Positions 1 through 7,772 of a stretch of DNA of 64,000 bases are shown here, in pieces. Under the pieces are notes generated by a model. The model was not told where the DNA came from, made no database searches, and worked only from the letters and a program-made list of their open reading frames with translations. Both the position numbers and the translations under genes were made by a program. Location of the stretch: NCBI RefSeq assembly GCF_900129215.1, contig NZ_FQUQ01000002.1:1302001-1366000 (forward strand), given 5' to 3'. The stretch's first letter is position 1, and each line of letters starts with the position of its first letter. The stretch comes from Pedobacter caeni. GTDB lineage: Bacteria > Bacteroidota > Bacteroidia > Sphingobacteriales > Sphingobacteriaceae.

Positions 1-1112
1 CTCAGGCAGAAGCGACCTGGTTAAAACCGGAGTTGATCTGTGAAGTCAGCTTTGCAGAAATGACCACAGACGGAGTAATGAGACATCCTTCTTTTAAAGG
101 GATGAGAGAGGATAAAAAGGCGAAAGAAGTGGTGCTGGAAAAAGAAACAGAGGTCAATAAAGTTGTTCCGCAGCCCATTAATCCTAAAGATATGTTGATC
201 AAAAAAGGAGAAGAGACACAGGTGAAAAAGGTAAACCAGCAGGAGTTAACATTCACCAACTTAAACAAGATCTACTGGCCGGTAGAAAAAATAACCAAGC
301 GCGACCTGATCAACTATTACGATCAGATCTCCCCGTTTATCCTGCCATACCTCAAAGACAGGCCCCAGTCCTTAAACCGGTATCCCAATGGGATTACCGA
401 ACAGAACTTTTACCAGAAAGATGTGACCGGGAAAGTGCCTGGCTGGATCAAAACTTATCTCTATCATGCAGAAGGGGACGATACTGATAAGCACTTTTTG
501 GTGGGGAAGGATAAGGCCACACTTTTGTATATGGCAAGTCTGGGCTGCATAGAAATACACCCCTGGAGCAGTACCATTAAAAAACCGGACTACCCGACCT
601 GGTGTATCATAGACCTTGATCCGGACAAGAACTCTTTTGATCAGGTAGTCGAGACTGCACAGGTAACCAAAGCCATTCTGGATGATATGGGGGTACCTGG
701 CTATTGTAAAACCAGCGGCTCAACCGGCTTGCACATTTACATTCCTCTGGGGAATAAGTATACCTACGATCAAAGTAAGGAATTTGCCAGAATTATTGTC
801 ACGCTTGTCAACCGTGAACTGCCAAAATTTACCAGCCTGGAGCGGGTGGTTGCCGATCGCAAAGGAAAGATGTACCTGGACTTCCTTCAAAACAGGTCGC
901 AGGCCACCATCGCAGCTCCCTATTCCTTAAGGCCTAAACCCGGGGCCACGGTTTCCATGCCCCTGCATTGGGAGGAAGTGAAAAAGGGATTGAAAATGAA
1001 GGATTTTACCATTTTCAATGCGGTATCAAGGGCAAATGAAATGGGAGATATCTTTAAACCTGTGCTGGGAAAAGGAATCGATCTGATGAAAGTGATTAAA
1101 AATAACCGTTAA
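1..1112 (+). CDS. ligD: DNA ligase D, C-terminal part (5' end outside window)
   Basis: This is the C-terminal part of the multifunctional ligase of bacterial non-homologous end joining. The frame is open from the first bases, so the start lies upstream; a TTG at 33 is internal. The first residues (CEVSFAEMT, GVMRHPSF) are the end of the OB fold of the ATP-dependent ligase domain. A charged linker of about 45 residues follows, then the primase-polymerase domain: YWPVEKITKRDL, the metal-binding DLDPD, the SGSTGLHIYIPL histidine motif, and APYSLRPKPG near the end. The visible order is therefore ligase then polymerase; whether a 3'-phosphoesterase domain comes earlier cannot be seen. In this family the polymerase fills or extends broken ends and the ligase seals them. 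The ku gene starts 17 bases downstream, so the two probably form one operon. Confidence 0.95.
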   Translation, partial: QAEATWLKPELICEVSFAEMTTDGVMRHPSFKGMREDKKAKEVVLEKETEVNKVVPQPINPKDMLIKKGEETQVKKVNQQELTFTNLNKIYWPVEKITKRDLINYYDQISPFILPYLKDRPQSLNRYPNGITEQNFYQKDVTGKVPGWIKTYLYHAEGDDTDKHFLVGKDKATLLYMASLGCIEIHPWSSTIKKPDYPTWCIIDLDPDKNSFDQVVETAQVTKAILDDMGVPGYCKTSGSTGLHIYIPLGNKYTYDQSKEFARIIVTLVNRELPKFTSLERVVADRKGKMYLDFLQNRSQATIAAPYSLRPKPGATVSMPLHWEEVKKGLKMKDFTIFNAVSRANEMGDIFKPVLGKGIDLMKVIKNNR

Positions 1113-1129
1113 CCTAAAATAATGTATTG

Positions 1130-1894
1130 ATGAGATCTATTTGGAAAGGTGCTATTGGATTTGGTTTAGTGAATATCCCTGTAAAATTGTTTTCAGGAGT
1201 TCAAAGTAGTCATCTTGATTTGGACATGTTGGATGAAAGAGATCATTCCAATATCAAATTCAAGAGGGTAAATGAAAAAACGCATAAGGAAGTGCCTTTT
1301 GAAAACATCGTAAAAGGCTATTTTCTGAAGGACCGGTATGTTGTCCTCGATGATCATGATTTTGAAGAGGTGAAGCCGGAAAAGACGAAGGTGATAGAAA
1401 TAGAAAGTTTTGTAGATATCGCTGAGATCAATCCCGTTTATTATGAAACTTCTTATTATACTCAACCTGACACTCAGGGAAAAAAAGCATATGCATTGTT
1501 ATTTCAGGCATTACTGAAATCCAAAAAGGCGGGGGTTGCACGTTTTGTTCTGAGAAACCAGGAACATCTATGTGTCATCCATCCCATGGACGGAATTATT
1601 GTCATTACGAAAATCCGTTTTCAGGAAGAGATCAAAGATGCCAAAGAACTGAAGTTAAAAGAAGAAATCACCATCAAGCCGAAAGAGCTGCAGGTTGGTC
1701 TGGCGCTAATCAGGCAATATTCAACAAAGTTTGACATCAGCGCTTTTAAAAATGACTATTCCAAAGAATTATTGAAGATCATAAAGTCTAAAGCCAAAGG
1801 GAAAAGGGCAACAGTTAAAAAGATCAAACCTCAGAAACCAGTCTCAGAGGACCTGTATGAACAGTTGATGCAAAGCTTAAATAAGCGTGCATAA
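1130..1894 (+). CDS. ku: Ku protein, DNA end binding for NHEJ
   Basis: Bacterial Ku forms a homodimeric ring on double-strand break ends and recruits LigD. The N terminus MRSIWKGAIGFGLVNIPV is the family hallmark, and the core (RFVLRNQEHL, HPMDGIIV) follows in order. At 254 residues the length is normal. The lysine-rich tail (KSKAKGKRATVKKIKPQK) resembles the basic C-terminal extensions that aid DNA threading or LigD contact. I start at ATG 1130; a TTG three bases earlier only adds one residue before the conserved start. It follows ligD by 17 bases and ends at a strong hairpin terminator. Confidence 0.96.
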   Translation: MRSIWKGAIGFGLVNIPVKLFSGVQSSHLDLDMLDERDHSNIKFKRVNEKTHKEVPFENIVKGYFLKDRYVVLDDHDFEEVKPEKTKVIEIESFVDIAEINPVYYETSYYTQPDTQGKKAYALLFQALLKSKKAGVARFVLRNQEHLCVIHPMDGIIVITKIRFQEEIKDAKELKLKEEITIKPKELQVGLALIRQYSTKFDISAFKNDYSKELLKIIKSKAKGKRATVKKIKPQKPVSEDLYEQLMQSLNKRA

Positions 1895-1909
1895 TCAAGG
1901 GTTAATTTA

Positions 1910-1947
1910 AAAGGTCTGCCTCAATTGAAATGCAGAGGCAGACCTTT
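1910..1947. terminator. Bidirectional terminator between convergent ku and DUF4374 genes
   Basis: A perfect 13-bp stem (AAAGGTCTGCCTC / GAGGCAGACCTTT) with a 12-base loop sits between the ku stop (1894) and the minus-strand stop at 1953. A-rich bases flank one side and T-rich the other, so it can serve both converging transcripts. Confidence 0.85.
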
Positions 1948-1952
1948 CAGAT

Positions 1953-3200
1953 TTAATAATTTAATGCATTGATAGCAGTAATTGTTCCGCCTTCTACCTG
2001 AAGCCCTTTTTTTGCTACGGCAATCTCTGCGTCAAAAACATATACATAACTTCCTTCACTGGCAGTTGTGATTCCGATATAGGCCTTTTTTCCATCTTTT
2101 GGCGAATAATTATTTGGCGTTGTACTTGTGATATTGTCAGGAACTCCGGTTACCCATTTGAAGGTTTTATTGACCACATCGGCTACCGCGAATTTCTTTC
2201 CTTCCCCATCCAGCGAGTTGGGCTGAGGATACATCTCCAGAATAAATAAGCCTTTGCCTACATAGGTCTGACCAGAAATATGATGTCCGCCAGCAGCTTG
2301 CTGTACATTAAAGAAATAACTCCGATCAAACTCTGTGGTTCCCTTGTTAATGCGAACAATTGCAGACGGTTTTGTCGAAACTGCCTTTCCATTATTTGTA
2401 GCTGCTGCCGGAGAGAAAGCATAGATGTCTCCCTCATCTGTCACTGTCATTCCATTCACAAAATAATTACCGATAAAACTCGTCCTGTTATCCCGGATGG
2501 TTTTTTCGAACCTAAGCTCAGGATAAGAATAAACTGCTACCCAGGTACTATCAGGATATTTTGTTCCGAAAGTATCACCACCTCTGGGTTCTCCTTTTAT
2601 ACTCATGTAGGGAATGAAAATTTTATCTCCTGTCTGCACTGCACAGGTAAAATGAGCACGCTCACCATTACCGGCCAGTTTAACTATGTTTGCCTGTTGC
2701 TCACCTACAATCTGGTATTTACGTGCGTTGATTCTAAACATAGTTGCAAATTCATTGCCTGATCTTGGTACCTTAATCGTGAAAATGTCATCCTTAGCCG
2801 GAGCGAGAACCTGCATGGTTTCCGTTTGGAAATTCGTGAGTTTACTTAATTTTCCTGTTGCATCAAGCTTATAAGAAGTTACGGCACCCGGATTTCCCTG
2901 ACCATAAAGCAGGCTGAAAAATCTGTTTTTATTGGATACATAATATCGGTAAGAACCTTCCTGCTCCATTCCATTTCCTCTGGTTGTGATTTTTCCCTGG
3001 TCCAGATCAGCAGCAGTCAACAGATAATCCGCAATTCCGGAAGTACCGACCGGAGTGGCTGCAATGATGTATTTGGTCGCTCCTGTTAGTTCAAAATCAT
3101 TGTCTGCCAGATCCAAAGGATCAGGAAGGGGTTTATCACAGGCGCTAAACATGGTCACCAGGACTAGCACAGGTAATAAAAAAGTATAGTTGGTTTTCAT
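1953..3200 (-). CDS. DUF4374 lipoprotein, probable siderophore/iron uptake partner
   Basis: This is a secreted lipoprotein of about 415 residues: a short hydrophobic signal is followed by the lipobox-like FSAC and then a long beta-rich domain of the DUF4374 type, probably a beta-propeller. I start at ATG 3200 (MKTNYTFLLPV), which opens directly into the signal peptide; the longer frame to 3248 overlaps the end of the upstream gene and adds no signal. The receptor gene ends 51 bases upstream, so the two are likely co-transcribed. From memory, the B. thetaiotaomicron xenosiderophore system XusABC pairs a TonB receptor with a surface lipoprotein of this type and a PepSY protein. The PepSY partner is absent here. 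Function is inferred from this pairing. Confidence 0.8.
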   Translation of the reverse strand: MKTNYTFLLPVLVLVTMFSACDKPLPDPLDLADNDFELTGATKYIIAATPVGTSGIADYLLTAADLDQGKITTRGNGMEQEGSYRYYVSNKNRFFSLLYGQGNPGAVTSYKLDATGKLSKLTNFQTETMQVLAPAKDDIFTIKVPRSGNEFATMFRINARKYQIVGEQQANIVKLAGNGERAHFTCAVQTGDKIFIPYMSIKGEPRGGDTFGTKYPDSTWVAVYSYPELRFEKTIRDNRTSFIGNYFVNGMTVTDEGDIYAFSPAAATNNGKAVSTKPSAIVRINKGTTEFDRSYFFNVQQAAGGHHISGQTYVGKGLFILEMYPQPNSLDGEGKKFAVADVVNKTFKWVTGVPDNITSTTPNNYSPKDGKKAYIGITTASEGSYVYVFDAEIAVAKKGLQVEGGTITAINALNY

Positions 3201-3251
3201 CTTTTGAGAATTTAATTTTATAAATGTTTTGCTGGAGTTTTGAAGCATTGA

Positions 3252-5639
3252 CTATCTGTTTTTGCTGATAAAGTACCTGATCTTAGCATAGAAAGCACGT
3301 CCTGGTTTTTGCAGTGAGAAGTTATCATAGATCCTGTTGTCGGTAATGTTTTTACATTCCAGGCCGATGTTGTATTTTCCATTTCCCAGTGTATAAACTG
3401 CATTCACATCTTGTTGCCATTGACGGGGGATATCATATTTATCCGCGCGCTCTCCCTGACTTGGCCAGGATAAATAGTAATCATGAACATACAATACATT
3501 ATAACCAAGAGTTAAAGTATTGCCCTTTTGTCCTACATTTTTGAAAAATAGAGAAGCATCGGCATTGCCGTAAAGGAATGGCATATTAGGAATGCGATCC
3601 CGGTACAAAGGGCTTTCCATCACCATGTTCTCTTCAAACCGGGTATCATTACGGAGGTTCTGATAAGTTGCGTTAATTCCTGCGGTAAATAGCTGTTTAA
3701 ATGAATACCTGATTTCACCTTCCAGGCCAAGATTGGTTACGCTCGCTAAATTTCCCATGGTTCTCTTGGTTTGATTTTGATTGAGGGATGGTCTGATGAA
3801 ATCTTTAGCATCTCTGTACAGCACACTTCCATCAAAACTAAAGCGATGTATCTTATTGATATGGGTTTGGAAACTCAGACCAGCATTGTAATTATAGCTA
3901 TGTTCTGGCTTAAGACCGATGTTCCCTTCTAAGTTTTCTATGTCTCCGAATAATTCGTCAGTTTCCGGCAGTCGGAAACTCTTCTCATAAGAAGCTTTGA
4001 TCTGAAGATTCGGTTTCAGGAAATAAGTAGTGGCAATACCGTAGCCCAGTTTACTATAATCGGTTTTTTGATTTTGATAAGCAACATCTCCCCATAAACC
4101 ACTTGGATTGTAAGCAATAGAGAACTTATTTAACTGGGAAAAGTGTTTTACAAATAGGGAAGTATTCCATTTTTCAGATGCATTGTACTTGTAGCCCAAT
4201 CCTAAAATGTTCTTATTGCTGATAAAAGGTTGTTCGTAGATGGCCTTTGTCGGATCTAGCTCATCATGTCCTTTCCTGTTGAAGGTATTTAACACATTGT
4301 TGAGGGAAAAAGAGTGATGTTCATTTAATACATAACTTAAATTAGCTGTTGCAAGGCCATTGTTATTTCTGTATTTATACAAACTGCGTTCACGTTCACT
4401 CCCTGCTCCGGCATATTCACGGAATTGTCCAAGCCAGTTGTAACGGCGGTATACGGTGTCAATGTTTTTTTCTGTTCCGAGGTTGAAATTACCATTTACC
4501 CTTAGGTCCAGACCTTTTACAAACAGATCTTTCTTCGCATATTTCAAGGTGGGCATGATGATGTTACCTTCCCTGAACCACTTACCAAATACACTTGCCA
4601 TCCGGATGCCTGTTTGCACTTCCTTATAGTTTTGTCCCATGGTGAGACCTATCATCAACTGATCAGCATAGCTTTTATTAACCACTCCGGCACCTGCAAT
4701 AATGGTTTCATTATGATAAGTGTCGTTAAAGCGTTTAAACTTTTGGTTTGGGTAATACTGACCTGTAAAAAGATCTGCAGTACTTGTGGTCACCTTGTAA
4801 TCGTTGTCAGAATAATTCTGGAAAGCGTTCAATTGGAATTTGAATCCCGATTCAGAGGTATAACCTGCATTGAAGAAGGTACGGTGGGTATTAAATGAAC
4901 CATAAGAATAGGAGGCATCCACATAACTTTTCAAATTGTTATCAGTGACGATGTTAATGGCCCCACCCAGTGCATCAGAACCCAGCCATACCGGAACTAC
5001 TCCTTTATAAACCTCAACGCGTTGCGCCAGGTTGATAGGAATATTGCTCAGCTGAAAAGAGGAACCGAAGTTATCCATAGGTACCCCATCGATAAAAAAC
5101 TTAACCTGCCTGCCGGTAAAGCCATTTAAAGACAGTTCCATCTGAGATCCCAGTCCTCCTGCAACACGAACCCTTACCCCGGAAACACGATCCAGTGCAC
5201 TGGCAATATCTAAGGTAGAATTGTGTAGTTTTTTGGCATCGATGGAGCTGACATTAAAGGCTTGCTGATTGATTTCCTGAATAGGAGTGCGGCCGATTAC
5301 AGTCACTGTTTCCATTTGCTCTGCAGATTCTGTAAGGGTAAAGTTTAATCTGGCATCTTCTCCTTCGTTAATCCTGACCTCCTGCTTTTGGGGTTTGAAA
5401 CCCATAGCTGAAATATGAACGACATAATTGCCTGGTTTTAAACTGGGAAAACGATATTCCCCTTTTTCATCAGAAACTAATTTGTAAGCCTGATTTTGAA
5501 GTTTAACAGTGGCTGCAGCAATAGAGGTTCCTGAGCTGCTTTTTAAATGCCCGCTTAAACTGGAACTCCGGTTTTGGGCATAGGTTAAGATCCCGTAAAT
5601 ACATAGTACGGTTAGTAGCAAAATTTTTTTAATTTGCAT
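3252..5639 (-). CDS. TonB-dependent outer-membrane receptor, siderophore type
   Basis: This is a 795-residue receptor for TonB-driven import across the outer membrane. It has a signal peptide ending near TYAQ, a carboxypeptidase-regulatory-like domain at about residues 28-105 (GYVVHI.. type with GEYRFPSLKPGNY), a plug domain at about 115-230 (DALGGAINIVT is the typical plug end) and a 22-strand barrel to the C terminus. It is shorter than SusC proteins and has no SusD partner, and it is paired with a DUF4374 lipoprotein, which points to siderophore or metal-chelate uptake rather than glycan uptake. A near-consensus promoter lies at 5718-5748 and the mRNA should begin with a strong hairpin (5682-5709). 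The ligand is unknown. Confidence 0.88.
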   Translation of the reverse strand: MQIKKILLLTVLCIYGILTYAQNRSSSLSGHLKSSSGTSIAAATVKLQNQAYKLVSDEKGEYRFPSLKPGNYVVHISAMGFKPQKQEVRINEGEDARLNFTLTESAEQMETVTVIGRTPIQEINQQAFNVSSIDAKKLHNSTLDIASALDRVSGVRVRVAGGLGSQMELSLNGFTGRQVKFFIDGVPMDNFGSSFQLSNIPINLAQRVEVYKGVVPVWLGSDALGGAINIVTDNNLKSYVDASYSYGSFNTHRTFFNAGYTSESGFKFQLNAFQNYSDNDYKVTTSTADLFTGQYYPNQKFKRFNDTYHNETIIAGAGVVNKSYADQLMIGLTMGQNYKEVQTGIRMASVFGKWFREGNIIMPTLKYAKKDLFVKGLDLRVNGNFNLGTEKNIDTVYRRYNWLGQFREYAGAGSERERSLYKYRNNNGLATANLSYVLNEHHSFSLNNVLNTFNRKGHDELDPTKAIYEQPFISNKNILGLGYKYNASEKWNTSLFVKHFSQLNKFSIAYNPSGLWGDVAYQNQKTDYSKLGYGIATTYFLKPNLQIKASYEKSFRLPETDELFGDIENLEGNIGLKPEHSYNYNAGLSFQTHINKIHRFSFDGSVLYRDAKDFIRPSLNQNQTKRTMGNLASVTNLGLEGEIRYSFKQLFTAGINATYQNLRNDTRFEENMVMESPLYRDRIPNMPFLYGNADASLFFKNVGQKGNTLTLGYNVLYVHDYYLSWPSQGERADKYDIPRQWQQDVNAVYTLGNGKYNIGLECKNITDNRIYDNFSLQKPGRAFYAKIRYFISKNR

Positions 5640-5681
5640 AACTTTTAATAAGAGATTAAAGGTGACCGGTTATCCGGATTT

Positions 5682-5709
5682 AGCCACACGGGTCCGAAAC
5701 CGTGTGGCT
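5682..5709 (-). promoter_or_regulatory. 5'-terminal mRNA hairpin in the TonB receptor leader
   Basis: A perfect 10-bp stem (AGCCACACGG / CCGTGTGGCT) with an 8-base loop lies in the receptor's leader. On the plus strand it is followed by seven T, so it looks like a plus-strand terminator, but no plus-strand gene precedes it. On the minus strand it falls at about +1 to +30 of the transcript predicted from the promoter at 5718-5748, so a stabilising or regulatory 5' stem-loop is the better reading. Confidence 0.6.
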
Positions 5710-5717
5710 TTTTTTGA

Positions 5718-5748
5718 CAAATATATACTTATTTAGAATTATTACAAA
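5718..5748 (-). promoter_or_regulatory. Bacteroidota-type promoter for the TonB receptor operon
   Basis: Read on the minus strand, TTTG (5748-5745), a 19-base spacer and TATATTTG (5725-5718) match the Bacteroidota consensus TTTG / TAnnTTTG exactly. The transcript should start near 5711, about 70 bases before the receptor start codon. Confidence 0.75.
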
Positions 5749-5784
5749 TAGAAGAGTGGATAGAATTATGGAATAATAAGAAAA

Positions 5785-6462
5785 TTACTTAATTCCATCT
5801 TTATAAGTTCTCCCGACCGGAAGCTGTTTACCATCCTTTAATAGGACGAACTGGGAGTTATGAGATAATATATGCCCTTTCTGTACAATATAAGACTTAT
5901 GGATCCGGACAAAACCAAGCTTTTCATTCTTTTCAATGAAATCAGAGAAACGCTGTAAAACCATGTATTGTTTATATCTGGTGATGACCTTCAGGTATTC
6001 TCCAAAACCCTCAATCCATTGTATGTCCTTCAAAGGGATTTTATTTAACATATAGTCTGATCTGAAGATCAGAAATTCTTCTTCAGTTCCGGTATCAGTT
6101 ACCTTTCTATAGTCAATGGCCTTTTGAACAGCCTTAACAAAACGCTCCGGAAAAACAGGTTTAACCAGATAATCAATAACGTCCAGGTCGTAGGCCTTTG
6201 CTGCATGAGTCGGATCAGCGGTAATGAAAATGCCTAATTTGCCCTTAGGGATCAACGCCAGCATCTCCGTTCCGGAAAGGCCCGGCATTTCGATATCCAG
6301 GATAAACAACTCCACCTCATCAAGACGATCGTAGGCCAGCGCTTTCCTTGGATCAAGAAAACAAGCCAGAAGCTCAATTTCAGGGAGATCGTCACAGTAT
6401 TTACGAATGAGTTCCAATGCCGGAGACTCATCATCAACATAAATGGCTTTGATAGCGGTCAT
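5785..6462 (-). CDS. LytTR-family response regulator
   Basis: This 225-residue regulator has an N-terminal receiver domain (acidic pair D10-D11, phospho-acceptor D56 in FILDIEMPG, lysine in LVKPV near residue 101) and a C-terminal LytTR DNA-binding domain (about residues 125-225, with FVRIHKSYIV). It would be phosphorylated by the kinase encoded just upstream; the two genes overlap by 4 bases (stop/start), which implies translational coupling. LytTR proteins bind pairs of short direct repeats, and such a pair is present at 7581-7610 in front of this operon and facing the dctA gene. In E. coli the comparable YpdAB and BtsSR systems control transporter genes, so control of the adjacent dicarboxylate symporters is a reasonable inference. 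Confidence 0.92.
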   Translation of the reverse strand: MTAIKAIYVDDESPALELIRKYCDDLPEIELLACFLDPRKALAYDRLDEVELFILDIEMPGLSGTEMLALIPKGKLGIFITADPTHAAKAYDLDVIDYLVKPVFPERFVKAVQKAIDYRKVTDTGTEEEFLIFRSDYMLNKIPLKDIQWIEGFGEYLKVITRYKQYMVLQRFSDFIEKNEKLGFVRIHKSYIVQKGHILSHNSQFVLLKDGKQLPVGRTYKDGIK

Positions 6463-7553
6463 ATTCTGATGGTTAATAGGGTGCTGTAATCTACGCCCTT
6501 CTGCACAGATTCCAAAGTGTAATTCTCCCCATATTGGTTATCCAGCATCATTTTCAAGACCTGAAGACCTGCGCCCCTGTAGGATGGTGAATGTTCTGTT
6601 ACTTTCTCCTCAGAGATGGAATTTGAAATTGAGAAGCTCGCTACCGAATCATCGAGCGATAGTTTAAGCCTGATATAGGCATCTTCATCCTGTCCTATAA
6701 CAGAATATTTGACTGCATTTTCAAAAAGAGTGAGGTATATGGTAGGGGGGATCTCCATCACACTAAAAAGTTCATTCGCTTCAAAGTCAAGCTCCATATC
6801 CAGCTTGCTTTTACTTTTTAGCTGATATAGTGTTGCCAATGCGGTAATCATCTGGATTTCCCGTTCTATGGGGATCGTCTTTTTCTCCACCTCGTAAGTG
6901 GTGTATTGCATCAGCAGACTTAATTGTTTAATCAGGTTTGCAGAATCGCTGTCTGTGGCATAGCTATGTGAATAGATATTGTTCAGGGTATTGAAGAGAA
7001 AATGTGGGTTGATCTTTGATTTTACCAGCTCCAGATCCGCTTCTTTTTTCCTGATCACGAGTTCTGCCAGTTCCTGCTCCACCATCAGTTTATACCTCGA
7101 TATGCCCTGCATGGAAGGAACGAGAATAATGATGATCTGTGTGAGGTAAATCATAAAGATGTACTTTCCTTCGGCTTCAATTCCATTGTTGAAGAGTTCA
7201 GGTTCAAGCAGTATTCTGATCAGACTGGAGATCACAAAAATACCAGCCGTATACAGCACATATTCCCCATATCTTTTAGTTTGGTAGTATTGAGGAACGA
7301 GTCTTTTAAAGCATAACAGGTACAGTGGAATATTAATCGCCAGCATAAACAGGAGCCGGTATAGCGCTTCCTGTACATTAAACAAACTGAGGTAAACGTA
7401 ACCACTAACGCCAATAAAACCTAGCCAGAACAGGATATGCTGCATATAGATCACACCCGGCCATTTCCCATTCAAGAGGACATTCATGACGCTCTTTTCG
7501 AAGGAAAGCCTCAGGACCAAAATTAAAAAGATAAGGTTTAGCAGCAGGATCAT
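6459..7553 (-). CDS. LytS/YehU-type sensor histidine kinase
   Basis: This 364-residue membrane kinase has about four to five N-terminal transmembrane segments (residues 1-150), a short coiled linker (VEQELAELVIRKKEADLELVKSK), the His_kinase motif INPHFLFNTLNNIYSH with phospho-acceptor H184, and a HATPase_c domain (LFENAVKYSVIG, YRGAGLQVLKMM). There is no periplasmic sensory domain, so it may sense through its membrane part or through a transporter. It overlaps the response regulator by 4 bases. The start at 7553 gives a protein that begins directly with a transmembrane helix; no strong ribosome-binding site is visible, as is usual for this phylum. Confidence 0.92.
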   Translation of the reverse strand: MILLLNLIFLILVLRLSFEKSVMNVLLNGKWPGVIYMQHILFWLGFIGVSGYVYLSLFNVQEALYRLLFMLAINIPLYLLCFKRLVPQYYQTKRYGEYVLYTAGIFVISSLIRILLEPELFNNGIEAEGKYIFMIYLTQIIIILVPSMQGISRYKLMVEQELAELVIRKKEADLELVKSKINPHFLFNTLNNIYSHSYATDSDSANLIKQLSLLMQYTTYEVEKKTIPIEREIQMITALATLYQLKSKSKLDMELDFEANELFSVMEIPPTIYLTLFENAVKYSVIGQDEDAYIRLKLSLDDSVASFSISNSISEEKVTEHSPSYRGAGLQVLKMMLDNQYGENYTLESVQKGVDYSTLLTIRI

Positions 7554-7580
7554 TTTTTCATGGTGGTTTATTCAGTTTCG

Positions 7581-7610
7581 GTCGTTTGTTTATTTATCCT
7601 GTCGTTTATT
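7581..7610 (+). promoter_or_regulatory. Direct-repeat pair, candidate LytTR binding site
   Basis: GTCGTTTGTT (7581-7590) and GTCGTTTATT (7601-7610) are identical at 9 of 10 bases and start exactly 20 bases apart, about two helical turns. LytTR regulators bind direct repeats of about 9-10 bases with about 10-13 bases between. The site is 28-57 bases upstream of the kinase gene and about 165-190 bases upstream of dctA, so it could serve either or both. Confidence 0.5.
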
Positions 7611-7772
7611 GATATAAATCCATTTTCAAGGCTCCTTATACCCATATTTAAGTTCCGGGTAGGGCAATTTGTTGTCCGGGAAACAACCAAATATAAAACT
7701 TAGGATAGAAAACCTGATCTTTCTTGCAGATTTATCCTCCATATCAATACAGACCAATAAAACAAGAGCCAC

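Noticed and set aside
2280..2762. 160-codon plus-strand ORF inside the DUF4374 gene
   Set aside because: It lies antisense to a well-supported lipoprotein gene, is rich in C, I and S without domain signs, and is a frame shadow.
5682..5715. Plus-strand rho-independent terminator (10-bp stem plus seven T)
   Set aside because: There is no plus-strand gene upstream; the promoter on the minus strand makes it the 5' hairpin of the TonB receptor mRNA.
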